This document shows, piece by piece, positions 48,600 to 62,029 of a DNA stretch of 64,000 bases (its first letter is position 1; each line of letters opens with the position of its first letter). This DNA comes from Clavelina lepadiformis (taxonomy: Eukaryota; Chordata; Ascidiacea; Aplousobranchia; Clavelinidae): positions 2,534,977 through 2,598,976 of the forward strand of contig NC_135248.1 in the NCBI RefSeq assembly GCF_947623445.1, given 5' to 3'. The position numbers and the translations under genes are program-made. The notes beneath the pieces were generated by a model, which had not been told where the DNA came from, did not search any database, and worked only from the letters and a program-made list of their open reading frames with translations.

Positions 48600-49729
48600 T
48601 ATTAGAAAGGCCTCGCTTGTTGAAGTTCACGTATGACTGCACTTGCTTTTAAATTCAATCTTTGGTCGATCATGAGTTGCGTTACCAGGCGTTTGACTCC
48701 CACCTGCTTCGGTGTTTCTCCGCAGACTTGAAAAGAAAACCAATGAAAACCGAGTAAGGGTTTCAAGAGATTAAATTCCTCGGTTTTCTTTACGATTATT
48801 TTTATCTCGAAATGAACAATCGCAAATAAACAAAGATCTCTGGCAACCACATTCACAGTGGACGGTGACTTGCAACTGTTTAATGTCTATTTTTCAAACA
48901 GAAACAACCTTTAGAACGTTTGTACCGCAGTTTAATGGCTATTATAATACTATTTAATGGTTGCTGTCAATATCATACTTGTGCAACGCTCTCCAAAGTT
49001 AAATTCGAAGCACTCAATGTTACGTTTTTAGGGTCAGAAAAGCATACGTAGGTATTTTTGCGTATTCCTAAAAAGTTTGCAAATCTGGGAAAAAAATCGT
49101 TAAGAATAGAACATGTTGTCCAAAAATAGAATAAAAAGCATTCGTTGTTAAATTTAGTAAACTTACCTACCCAAGCATAACTAGGCCAGCACAGAACACG
49201 AAAGCAAACAATAATATATGTGAGTTTAAACAGTGCATTAAACCTTTAATTTTAAATCCATTTTTCTAATTTCAACTTAGAAAAACGTCTGTTGGTTAAA
49301 ATGTGATTATCAGGATCAGCAAAGAAGAAAATAAAGCAAATAAATGACTCAAAATTTATACATATCGAATATTATTACGCAAATGAGTAACTTTTTGGTT
49401 ACTAGTTACTGGAATTTTTCGAGTACTGTGTTATATTTTAATTTGGTAAATAAGTTAATTAACGCATGACAGTGACGTCAGTACGACAAAGCAAATTCAC
49501 AGTACACTGGTAGTAGCCGCATAAGATATACGTCACATTTATCTACCTGTCTCAGAGACATAATGTATTTGTTAAAGTCTTCGACCTTTTGAAATTGCTC
49601 CAGGGTAATACTTTAAATTATTTTACTCGACACTATATCGCTTAACAAAGTGGTCAAGTCTATATGCAATATAGTACTTATATTTTTTAAATATTGCAAT
49701 GCCTGTTTTTTAATGTTGCAGTTTAAATA

Positions 49730-50533
49730 AGGTACCTGTACCGAATAAGATCCAGTCCCTAATAAGGCCCATTGCTCATATTTCGCAAACCCGTGCAAAT
49801 AAATGAAAGATTTTGTCCCTACATAAAAACTAGTATAAATTCATGATGGTTTACCAGATTTCATCCTTGTCACGTGATCAACCGATTCGCTAGAGCACAA
49901 CAAAAATTTGATATTTGCAGTTAAGATGGTTTTGTTAATTTAGAAAAAAAAGTAAGTGAGAATTTGGCCGGTTAAATGAACTGTTGTCAGCCGGCTGAAG
50001 TTTTCATGTAACAACCAACTTAGTATTGAAAAGGATAATGCACTTTTTTTTGCAAAAATTTTTCTGATGATAAAAATGTGACATTTTTTTGGTGGATGCC
50101 ACATGCGCCTAATAAGGCCCATACAAGATGCTTGGCTAATTGATGTCCAGACTTCAAGAGTGGTTCCAGTCATCAGTTGGCAAATTGTTGCAGTTACTTT
50201 GATGCGCCCAGTGGAATCTTTTTAAATGTTTGTACAACTTAAAATGTGAAATTTCTAATAATGTTATATGTTGTCTATTACTTTGTTTTGAATCAAAATA
50301 CTCACAAAATTGGTGGGCCTTATTAGGAGCCTATGCTCCTAATAAGGCCCATTTTTTGGAATTTTTAATTTCTTTATAAGAATTTTTTGGAGGGTTGTCA
50401 GGTAATGTGGTTTTAATATGTTGTAGTCCTATACCCTCACTAATAGAATACGATTCTTCAGTCTATTCTCATTTATGGTTCTTGAGTTATTTTCAAAAAA
50501 GTGTTAGGTGGGCCTTATTCGGTACAGGTACCT
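49730..50533. mobile_element. 804-bp TA-flanked inverted-repeat element (unit 2)
   Basis: Copy of 41237-42040; differs at 49958 (G instead of A). Confidence 0.85.
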
Positions 50534-50672
50534 TAATAGGACTATTTGTACCAAAAACCACGTCATAAGTGCCCGCAAAAATATCGTTTATGTTGTTTTT
50601 ATTTTCAATGTTCAACCTTAAGTCTATTTTCTAATAGATTAAGTCATTGTTCTGAAAAGTAATCACTAAGAC

Positions 50673-53533
50673 ATGATGATGATGCTTGTATGCTTCTTAT
50701 TTGTCACCGCATCACTTGTAAACGGACAAGATTACTTGACTTGCTTGAGAAACAGTGACGCATTTGCTGGTATCAACCCTCAAGACACAGTATCCAACAT
50801 TCGGGGCCCGCCAGGTTACCCTGGTAAACGGGGAAGTCCAGGTGACAGGGGTCTACAAGGTGACAAAGGTTCCAAGGGTGAACCCGGATCATCCGACCGT
50901 GAAGAAATTAGACGCTTAAGAGGTGTGCGTTAGATCATACACTGACGTAGTGAATTGAACTGTTTCAATTTTCTCCTGATTTTATTTGCAATACATTATG
51001 TGGTCATACTTGTAAGCTTTCAAAAATCATGTGACAATTTTGTTAGTTATGAATGTTTTATGCAGCTGATTTGCTTTTCAGAAACCCAAGCTCTTATAAA
51101 TATCGCCATAAGACCACTTCAGGACAAAATATCACGCCTGTGTCAAGGTTTGGTGCCGTTGTTAATAATAATGTTTTCTTTGATATGATCTTATCGAGTT
51201 TTTAGATTTGTTAAAAAATAACCTGACTTTTTTCATCCTATCAGAAGTGGTATACCGACACTTAATCACGCGACACTTAATCACTCGACACTTAATCACC
51301 GACACATAATCACTAGAACATTTAATCACGCGACACATAATCACTTGGATGCGACAGCACTTGGACAGCGCCTTTGTCTATACTCTATAGCCTGTCTATA
51401 CCGTCTTTGTTCTTTCAACTGTACACAGTACATTTTGAACTTGTTCCCGGTCTTATTTCTGCAGCAGTTTACTGCCTCGTTCAAAATAAAACGCGAGCAA
51501 CCTACGATCGCTTCCTTGATGCAATTAAAACAATGATCCCCACTGCTGCACCGGAATGCGTTTTGCTCGATTTTGAGACTGCCGCAGTAAGTGCTTTCCG
51601 CACAGCATTTCCTACTGCAAATGTTAGGAGTTGTTATTTTCACCTTACACAAAGCGTCCTGCGCAAAGTTAATGAAATTGGCATGAAATGTGACTACGAG
51701 TCTGATGAGTGATGACGAATTAAGAACAGCTGATAGGTGTTTACCAGCCTTAGCCATGGTCCCTTCCTCTGACGTAGTCGAGTCATTTCTGATCTTAGCT
51801 GATAGCATGCCCGATCACGAGAAGATGCCTGAGCTGCTTTCGTATTTCGAACACACATATATCAGAGGCAGACGACATCCGGGACGTGGTGAAAATTACG
51901 GCTCAGCCATCTTTCCAATCGAAAGTTGGAATCATTACGAAGCCGGGGCAGGTTGCATTGCAAGAACCACAAATGCAGTCGAAGGTTGGCATTTTGGTCT
52001 CGAAGTGCTTTTTCAATGCCACCACCCGACATTGTGGACTTTCATACAGGGAATTGAAAAAGACATTCAAATGCAACGTGCAAAGTTTCTGCAAGGAATT
52101 GCTGGTACTCAACCTTCTATTCCAATACGGTACAAGGCACTGAAACTGCGCGTGCAAAACACAGTTGACCGTTATCTGTCAAGAGATTTTAGTTTATCTT
52201 CGTGCAGTTGCTTACATTTCCCATGCATGACATTGTTACCGAGTGTGTACCGTAGCCTTATCTGCGCAAGCAATGTTTAATCATTTTAACAAGTTCTTTT
52301 CAGGTTTATATTTGTTTTTTCGTGTGTAGACATGCAATTTTCGATACTGTAAATGTGTGATTAAATGTCCGAGTGATTAGGCCTATGTGTCGGTGATTAA
52401 GTGTCGCGTGATTAAGTGTCACCAAACCATCAGAAGTAATATCGCCATAAGACCACTTCAGGACAAAATATCACGCCTGTGCCAAGGTTTGATGCCGTTG
52501 TTAATAATGATGTTTCTTTGATATGATCTTATCGAGTTATTAGATTTGTTAAAAAAGAACCCCACTTTTTTCATCCTATCAGAAGTAACGCCATGCGAGC
52601 AAAGTTGTTTTGTTTGACTGTGTTTTCGCTGTTTTCTGCGCACGTACGAAAATTCTCCTGCTGGTCGGCTACATTCTGCCCTTTCACGCTTTAGATTTAA
52701 ATTCATTTAAAATAAATTCAACAGGATGTTATGAAAGCCATTATAACTGGCGTTGAAAAGTACGTAGTTCAGACCGAAAATGCTAGTTCTTGACTATCCC
52801 TTGGAAGCTTGTAGTATCAACCATGCTCAGAAATCAGGAACGTATCTGAAAGTCTTTAGTCGGCCTATACTAAGCTAATAAAAAATTGAAAATTTGTTAT
52901 TTAACTCGTTTCTTCTTTGTACTTCTTCCTAAATGATATACTATGCTTATCAATGCTGACACTGGCAGTTTCTTATTGGATTAATTACTTTTTACAACTA
53001 CTTCTTTCCAAGTTGCTGAAAGTGGTTGGTATACGCCGTTTAACGGATATCAATATCGCCTTACTGAAACTGAACAAAACTGGCAAGAAAGTCGACGTTT
53101 GTGCCAAGCAATGGGCGGTGATCTGGCCGCTGTTGGAATGAGGAACGTCGTCATTCGAAGGTTAGAAGTGGAATAAAACTGTCACATAAATGAAATATTA
53201 CCACAACCACGTCCAGAAATGTGCATCACTGTAATGGCAGAAGACAACGAAGTAACGTTTTTTTGCAGGAAACTTCTCACCGAAGTATTTAAATTTGTCC
53301 AAAATGTGTGGATAGGACTGAATGACATTTCCCGAGAAGGACAGTGGATGTGGATAGACGGTGTACAAGCGGCTGAAGGAAACGTCAACTGGTTAGCTGG
53401 TGAACCAAACAATTCAGGAGATGAAGATTGTGCTGTGGTGAATGTGCCTGGCCACAACGGTGCAGTCGATTATCCATGTTCCTGGACCAAAATCGCTTTA
53501 TGTGAAAAAATTGTCACAGACACTTGTCAGTAA
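50673..53533 (+). CDS. collectin-like lectin, copy C
   Basis: Exons by analogy with B: 50673-50922, 51082-51147, 52583-52606, 53013-53160 and 53269-53533 (250 residues). I saw no coding difference from B. Signal peptide, short collagen stretch, neck and EPN-type C-type lectin domain, with the shifted neck acceptor and the intronic MULE (51249-52428). Confidence 0.8.
51249..52428. mobile_element. Mutator-like element in the collectin C intron
   Basis: Copy of 42756-43935 made by the tandem duplication, not by a separate insertion: the target duplication (51240-51248 and 52429-52437) and all flanks are the same. Confidence 0.93.
51374..52280 (+). pseudogene. MULE transposase, truncated and frameshifted (unit 2)
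   Basis: Same frames and breaks as 42881-43787. Confidence 0.9.
52438..52586. repeat. duplicated neck-exon segment (unit 2)
   Basis: Copy of 43945-44093. Confidence 0.88.
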
Positions 53534-55652
53534 GAGTTTGTGCAAAACTTGTGTCGTCTGCTTTTGATTGCAAAATTCCGTTTGCTGTCATCCATCTGAG
53601 TATTACGTCATTACGTATAATCTTCCAGTGAACGCTTTAAAAACACGGATAAACTTGTAAAAATAAAACTATAAATAAACTACCTAACACGAAGCAGAGG
53701 TGATTAATAGCAGAATGCACGTAAAACATTTTATTCGACTCTGTTTAACTTGCATGTATGTTTTCTACGACGTCCTGCATTCATCAGCAGCGTTAAAGTT
53801 GGAATGATGTAAATAACGGAAATTAATCAATAAACAACAACAACAATGTTTTAACAAGATAAAGAATATCATTGCTTCTCAGCCGGTGAGTCGCAAAGCT
53901 TTTTCAGGTGGGCCACGTAGATTGCTGAAATGTTTCTTTGCAAAACTGCAATATCTGTACCGCAAATGGGCGCCACCCACCGGCGGACCCAGCAACAACT
54001 AATATTGCACACAAAAAAAGACAATTGAAGTATGGACAAGTGTTCAGTCGAGTCGTTGCAGTGAACGATAGCGTAATACGCGGACTAATTTGAATGCTGC
54101 AGACCCAACGGTTCATAAGATTTCACCTACGCATGAAATTGCAGAGATGATTGCAAAATTAACATGAGGTATCATATAAGTATATAATCGTTTTCCCTCA
54201 ATGCCAACACAGTTACAACAAAAACAAAAAAAGAAAATAAGCATTAATGCTGGTTATGCAAAAGCACATGACGAAGGTGTTAAACTGCTTACTTATCAAT
54301 AATGCAATTCTTTGGGTTGATTTGAACGGTATGACTTCGCTTTACATGTATATTTACTACAGAAATGGCTGCAAGAACAAGAGTTATAATGATGCAACAC
54401 TGCCCAATAAATGCGATCGTAAACATACACCGCAAAGTTAAGATTATTATCATTCCCATAATTTTGTGTGTCATTGTAAACGCTGTACTATTATTTGGTT
54501 CAAAAGTAGTGGATGGTTGTTGTTTTGCACCGACTGGTAATAGGATCGCGGGTTGTTAATACGTCAACAGTAGCAATCGTACACAACAACGCAAGGCTTG
54601 AAAGGGAACATTGTGAAAGCCGTTTAGAAAAAGGTACAATGTGCTTTGTCCTAAGGTGCAAATCGATTTTTTCCAGAAAACAAAGTAAGTCCTACAGGAC
54701 AAAAAGCCAAACTTCGTTATTTCAGTTTGTTTCATTTCAAAGAACGCTATTGAGACTAAAAACTCTGATACTGACAGTGAACGGTTTATCAGCTTACAGA
54801 AACAGTGTAGTTTGAAAAGTTTTCATGCGTGAAATTTGAGAAAACATTTTGCAACATGTTAATTGATTGAAGATCCTGAAAAGTATAGAAAATTAATTAA
54901 GATTAAAGATAACAAAAATGTAAAAGTAAAACAGCAAGAAAAATGATGACAAGTTGAGGGAAAATCATTTGTTTACTACGCGACTGGTTACAGTTTTCGT
55001 GAATCGGTCACCGACATTTTGCCGTCACACAACACACAAAATTTAAAACCAAAGCTCAGTTAGTGTTATCATAAATACATAAGTAGCCTTTACACAATAC
55101 ACATAAAAACAAATATACACAGTATATATATATATATATATATATATATACTGTGTAATGTGTATATAAACTACCCGCAATTTGTCTTAACATTTTGTGT
55201 GTTATGCAAAGTGTAGTCGGTTGTGAAATAAATGGTAAGAAAAAAACGAACCGTAGCAGATATGACAGATAAATAAGCGCGTTGGTAGATCTCGTTATTT
55301 TAGAATGAGAGGCAAGTGCCGTAATAAGTTAACTTGAAAGTAATAAAAGGCTTTGTGTAAGTTCACTTGAAAATTTATGTTCATGAGTATTTATAAGAAC
55401 CAAGCATTTAGCTCCAAAAGTCTGCCGCAAAATGTCGCAAATTTACCACTCACTGTAAACTGGGTGTTGAGAATTTTGACGCTTCAATGTAAAATCGACT
55501 TGCATGCCCAACTCCGAATGAAGTATGGATTGTTGGGTACTCAATAGTACATCATGTGTATAGACAGCACGGATCAATATATTTTGTTCCTTTTTCTTCT
55601 GCTCTCCCAAACCCACAGTAACCTCCCATCAGGAGAATCCAGAAGTCTAAAC

Positions 55653-56168
55653 CATAGGTCGGCAACCAGCGGCTCTTTCATCTCTGTGCTCTGGTTCCCG
55701 CCACTCAGAGCCAATGAGCTGATTTAGGAAAACTTAATGTGATTAGCTAATGGTGGTTATTAGTGTCACGATGTAATAACTTAATGCGTTTGTCTGATTA
55801 TTATTCAGATTGTTTTATGGTGATGTGGAAAATCTTATATAAACACTACCCAGTGGTTTTCGCGGGCATACAACGCATGACTGCTTGCCACTCACGTGAT
55901 CCTAAGTTTGTTTTTGTTCGAGGTCGCATGACTTGGATATTGGTCTTTGTTTGATGACTCTGCGGATGTTCATCGTTGTAGTGAGAATTTTGTGAGGTTA
56001 ACTACTGAAGTTTTTACGTCTAACTGTAAAGCATTGGTTCGAATTATACATATAGCGTTAGGTTTTTTGTTTTAAGTATCCAATTAGGTGTTGTGGATCT
56101 GAGTAGGCTTTAGTTTGGCGGAAACGAAACCAAATGGCTCTTTCAATGCTAAAGGTTGCCGACCCGTG
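55653..56168. mobile_element. hAT-like MITE (between C and D)
   Basis: Copy of 47160-47675. Confidence 0.75.
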
Positions 56169-56939
56169 ACTAAACAATTCGCGTTTGACCACATTTTCTA
56201 CTTTGTTCTCCGGGATACCCAGATTACTCACCTAAAGTAATTCATGGTCGAACCGTTGATATTTTACCGCTTGGTATAGCAAGCATGACTTGTTTTGCAA
56301 GTTTTTTTAGGCATTCTGGTGACTTCATCATACCATCCTAGTTAGTAATGTGACGGTTACGTCACGAGTCACGAGTTGTTTTCGAAATGCTGGAGTTTTA
56401 TTTTGGCATCTTGCAATTCAGTTGTTGATCGGACTTGAATTCTCTTCTAATGACGTTCAGATAAATTACCTCGCTTGATCTGGTGTGCCATATATATACT
56501 GTTGTCATGTTTGCAATTATTCCTTTACGTATCGATTTCACTGGTTACTACTGCGCAATGTAACATTCAGTCAGCTTTGCCCGAAGGTGAAAGCCTTTGT
56601 GTCTAATAATAAATAAAAATGGGAACTTTATCATTTAGTAATATGCATAGACAGAATTTAAGCAACTAACAGCATAGTCACGCCGTTTGAGAAATGAGAA
56701 CTCATATCGTTGAAGAAGAAGTAAAACAAGTTATTACCATCAACCGTCCTCGCTCATACTATAGTAATAGTCGTCAGTGTACGCGGTCTTTATGGCGAAT
56801 ATGTTTGTTGTGTAATACTTCACACAAGTAATACAGCAACGAAAATACTTATTTGTCATAGGAAATCGCAATTTGAAGAAGTAAGGGTAAGTTAAGGGCT
56901 TTAATTTTTAGAGAATGGCGTATTGCAGTGTTGTTCTAT

Positions 56940-57092
56940 TCATCTGGTATAAGTTATACCATGAACACTTTTTAGAAATTCTGATTCTGAAACATCCACT
57001 TTCAAGCGCAATTTATTGGTAAATGTCCAAGCTTCATGACCATAGATGGAAATTGGAAGAAAAACTGATTTAAAAAATGAGAGCTTAGCGGA
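56940..57092 (-). pseudogene. LINE reverse-transcriptase fragment (unit 3)
   Basis: Copy of 39954-40106 in the third tandem unit, same sequence. Confidence 0.75.
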
Positions 57093-58222
57093 TATTAGAA
57101 AGGCCTCGCTTGTTGAAGTTCACGTATGACTGCACTTGCTTTTAAATTCAATCTTTGGTCGATCATGAGTTGCGTTACCAGGCGTTTGACTCCCACCTGC
57201 TTCGGTGTTTCTCCGCAGACTTGAAAAGAAAACCAATGAAAACCGAGTAAGGGTTTCAAGAGATTAAATTCCTCGGTTTTCTTTACGATTATTTTTATCT
57301 CGAAATGAACAATCGCAAATAAACAAAGATCTCTGGCAACCACATTCACAGTGGACGGTGACTTGCAACTGTTTAATGTCTATTTTTCAAACAGAAACAA
57401 CCTTTAGAACGTTTGTACCGCAGTTTAATGGCTATTATAATACTATTTAATGGTTGCTGTCAATATCATACTTGTGCAACGCTCTCCAAAGTTAAATTCG
57501 AAGCACTCAATGTTACGTTTTTAGGGTCAGAAAAGCATACGTAGGTATTTTTGCGTATTCCTAAAAAGTTTGCAAATCTGGGAAAAAAATCGTTAAGAAT
57601 AGAACATGTTGTCCAAAAATAGAATAAAAAGCATTCGTTGTTAAATTTAGTAAACTTACCTACCCAAGCATAACTAGGCCAGCACAGAACACGAAAGCAA
57701 ACAATAATATATGTGAGTTTAAACAGTGCATTAAACCTTTAATTTTAAATCCATTTTTCTAATTTCAACTTAGAAAAACGTCTGTTGGTTAAAATGTGAT
57801 TATCAGGATCAGCAAAGAAGAAAATAAAGCAAATAAATGACTCAAAATTTATACATATCGAATATTATTACGCAAATGAGTAACTTTTTGGTTACTAGTT
57901 ACTGGAATTTTTCGAGTACTGTGTTATATTTTAATTTGGTAAATAAGTTAATTAACGCATGACAGTGACGTCAGTACGACAAAGCAAATTCACAGTACAC
58001 TGGTAGTAGCCGCATAAGATATACGTCACATTTATCTACCTGTCTCAGAGACATAATGTATTTGTTAAAGTCTTCGACCTTTTGAAATTGCTCCAGGGTA
58101 ATACTTTAAATTATTTTACTCGACACTATATCGCTTAACAAAGTGGTCAAGTCTATATGCAATATAGTACTTATATTTTTTAAATATTGCAATGCCTGTT
58201 TTTTAATGTTGCAGTTTAAATA

Positions 58223-59026
58223 AGGTACCTGTACCGAATAAGATCCAGTCCCTAATAAGGCCCATTGCTCATATTTCGCAAACCCGTGCAAATAAATGAA
58301 AGATTTTGTCCCTACATAAAAACTAGTATAAATTCATGATGGTTTACCAGATTTCATCCTTGTCACGTGATCAACCGATTCGCTAGAGCACAACAAAAAT
58401 TTGATATTTGCAGTTAAGATGGTTTTGTTAATTTAGAAAAAAAAGTAAGTGAGAATTTGGCCGGTTAAATGAACTGTTGTCAGCCGGCTGAAGTTTTCAT
58501 GTAACAACCAACTTAGTATTGAAAAGGATAATGCACTTTTTTTTGCAAAAATTTTTCTGATGATAAAAATGTGACATTTTTTTGGTGGATGCCACATGCG
58601 CCTAATAAGGCCCATACAAGATGCTTGGCTAATTGATGTCCAGACTTCAAGAGTGGTTCCAGTCATCAGTTGGCAAATTGTTGCAGTTACTTTGATGCGC
58701 CCAGTGGAATCTTTTTAAATGTTTGTACAACTTAAAATGTGAAATTTCTAATAATGTTATATGTTGTCTATTACTTTGTTTTGAATCAAAATACTCACAA
58801 AATTGGTGGGCCTTATTAGGAGCCTATGCTCCTAATAAGGCCCATTTTTTGGAATTTTTAATTTCTTTATAAGAATTTTTTGGAGGGTTGTCAGGTAATG
58901 TGGTTTTAATATGTTGTAGTCCTATACCCTCACTAATAGAATACGATTCTTCAGTCTATTCTCATTTATGGTTCTTGAGTTATTTTCAAAAAAGTGTTAG
59001 GTGGGCCTTATTCGGTACAGGTACCT
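58223..59026. mobile_element. 804-bp TA-flanked inverted-repeat element (unit 3)
   Basis: Copy of 41237-42040, with the unit-2 base (G) at the variable site. Confidence 0.85.
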
Positions 59027-59165
59027 TAATAGGACTATTTGTACCAAAAACCACGTCATAAGTGCCCGCAAAAATATCGTTTATGTTGTTTTTATTTTCA
59101 ATGTTCAACCTTAAGTCTATTTTCTAATAGATTAAGTCATTGTTCTGAAAAGTAATCACTAAGAC

Positions 59166-62029
59166 ATGATGATGATGATGCTTGTATGCTTCTTATTTGT
59201 CACCGCATCACTTGTAAACGGACAAGATTACTTGACTTGCTTGAGAAACAGTGACGCATTTGCTGGTATCAACCCTCAAGACACAGTATCCAACATTCGG
59301 GGCCCGCCAGGTTACCCTGGTAAACGGGGAAGTCCAGGTGACAGGGGTCTACAAGGTGACAAAGGTTCCAAGGGTGAACCCGGATCATCCGACCGTGAAG
59401 AAATTAGACGCTTAAGAGGTGTGCGTTAGATCATACACTGACGTAGTGAATTGAACTGTTTCAATTTTCTCCTGATTTTATTTGCAATACATTATGTGGT
59501 CATACTTGTAAGCTTTCAAAAATCATGTGACAATTTTGTTAGTTATGAATGTTTTATGCAGCTGATTTGCTTTTCAGAAACCCAAGCTCTTATAAATATC
59601 GCCATAAGACCACTTCAGGACAAAATATCACGCCTGTGTCAAGGTTTGGTGCCGTTGTTAATAATAATGTTTTCTTTGATATGATCTTATCGAGTTTTTA
59701 GATTTGTTAAAAAATAACCTGACTTTTTTCATCCTATCAGAAGTGGTATACCGACACTTAATCACGCGACACTTAATCACTCGACACTTAATCACCGACA
59801 CATAATCACTAGAACATTTAATCACGCGACACATAATCACTTGGATGCGACAGCACTTGGACAGCGCCTTTGTCTATACTCTATAGCCTGTCTATACCGT
59901 CTTTGTTCTTTCAACTGTACACAGTACATTTTGAACTTGTTCCCGGTCTTATTTCTGCAGCAGTTTACTGCCTCGTTCAAAATAAAACGCGAGCAACCTA
60001 CGATCGCTTCCTTGATGCAATTAAAACAATGATCCCCACTGCTGCACCGGAATGCGTTTTGCTCGATTTTGAGACTGCCGCAGTAAGTGCTTTCCGCACA
60101 GCATTTCCTACTGCAAATGTTAGGAGTTGTTATTTTCACCTTACACAAAGCGTCCTGCGCAAAGTTAATGAAATTGGCATGAAATGTGACTACGAGTCTG
60201 ATGAGTGATGACGAATTAAGAACAGCTGATAGGTGTTTACCAGCCTTAGCCATGGTCCCTTCCTCTGACGTAGTCGAGTCATTTCTGATCTTAGCTGATA
60301 GCATGCCCGATCACGAGAAGATGCCTGAGCTGCTTTCGTATTTCGAACACACATATATCAGAGGCAGACGACATCCGGGACGTGGTGAAAATTACGGCTC
60401 AGCCATCTTTCCAATCGAAAGTTGGAATCATTACGAAGCCGGGGCAGGTTGCATTGCAAGAACCACAAATGCAGTCGAAGGTTGGCATTTTGGTCTCGAA
60501 GTGCTTTTTCAATGCCACCACCCGACATTGTGGACTTTCATACAGGGAATTGAAAAAGACATTCAAATGCAACGTGCAAAGTTTCTGCAAGGAATTGCTG
60601 GTACTCAACCTTCTATTCCAATACGGTACAAGGCACTGAAACTGCGCGTGCAAAACACAGTTGACCGTTATCTGTCAAGAGATTTTAGTTTATCTTCGTG
60701 CAGTTGCTTACATTTCCCATGCATGACATTGTTACCGAGTGTGTACCGTAGCCTTATCTGCGCAAGCAATGTTTAATCATTTTAACAAGTTCTTTTCAGG
60801 TTTATATTTGTTTTTTCGTGTGTAGACATGCAATTTTCGATACTGTAAATGTGTGATTAAATGTCCGAGTGATTAGGCCTATGTGTCGGTGATTAAGTGT
60901 CGCGTGATTAAGTGTCACCAAACCATCAGAAGTAATATCGCCATAAGACCACTTCAGGACAAAATATCACGCCTGTGCCAAGGTTTGATGCCGTTGTTAA
61001 TAATGATGTTTCTTTGATATGATCTTATCGAGTTATTAGATTTGTTAAAAAAGAACCCCACTTTTTTCATCCTATCAGAAGTAACGCCATGCGAGCAAAG
61101 TTGTTTTGTTTGACTGTGTTTTCGCTGTTTTCTGCGCACGTACGAAAATTCTCCTGCTGGTCGGCTACATTCTGCCCTTTCACGCTTTAGATTTAAATTC
61201 ATTTAAAATAAATTCAACAGGATGTTATGAAAGCCATTATAACTGGCGTTGAAAAGTACGTAGTTCAGACCGAAAATGCTAGTTCTTGACTATCCCTTGG
61301 AAGCTTGTAGTATCAACCATGCTCAGAAATCAGGAACGTATCTGAAAGTCTTTAGTCGGCCTATACTAAGCTAATAAAAAATTGAAAATTTGTTATTTAA
61401 CTCGTTTCTTCTTTGTACTTCTTCCTAAATGATATACTATGCTTATCAATGCTGACACTGGCAGTTTCTTATTGGATTAATTACTTTTTACAACTACTTC
61501 TTTCCAAGTTGCTGAAAGTGGTTGGTATACGCCGTTTAACGGATATCAATATCGCCTTACTGAAACTGAACAAAACTGGCAAGAAAGTCGACGTTTGTGC
61601 CAAGCAATGGGCGGTGATCTGGCCGCTGTTGGAATGAGGAACGTCGTCATTCGAAGGTTAGAAGTGGAATAAAACTGTCACATAAATGAAATATTACCAC
61701 AACCACGTCCAGAAATGTGCATCACTGTAATGGCAGAAGACAACGAAGTAACGTTTTTTTGCAGGAAACTTCTCACCGAAGTATTTAAATTTGTCCAAAA
61801 TGTGTGGATAGGACTGAATGACATTTCCCGAGAAGGACAGTGGATGTGGATAGACGGTGTACAAGCGGCTGAAGGAAACGTCAACTGGTTAGCTGGTGAA
61901 CCAAACAATTCAGGAGATGAAGATTGTGCTGTGGTGAATGTGCCTGGCCACAACGGTGCAGTCGATTATCCATGTTCCTGGACCAAAATCGCTTTATGTG
62001 AAAAAATTGTCACAGACACTTGTCAGTAA
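59166..62029 (+). CDS. collectin-like lectin, copy D
   Basis: Exons by analogy: 59166-59418, 59578-59643, 61079-61102, 61509-61656 and 61765-62029 (251 residues). Identical to B and C apart from one extra ATG in the leading ATG run (five, as in A). Same domain order, shifted neck acceptor and intronic MULE (59745-60924). Confidence 0.8.
59745..60924. mobile_element. Mutator-like element in the collectin D intron
   Basis: Copy of 42756-43935, inherited through the tandem duplication. Confidence 0.93.
59870..60776 (+). pseudogene. MULE transposase, truncated and frameshifted (unit 3)
   Basis: Same frames and breaks as 42881-43787. Confidence 0.9.
60934..61082. repeat. duplicated neck-exon segment (unit 3)
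   Basis: Copy of 43945-44093. Confidence 0.88.

Larger units (their letters stand above)
47588..56080. repeat. 8493-bp tandem unit, copy 2 (carries collectin C)
   Basis: Second unit. All open frames in it match those of the flanking units residue for residue. Confidence 0.92.
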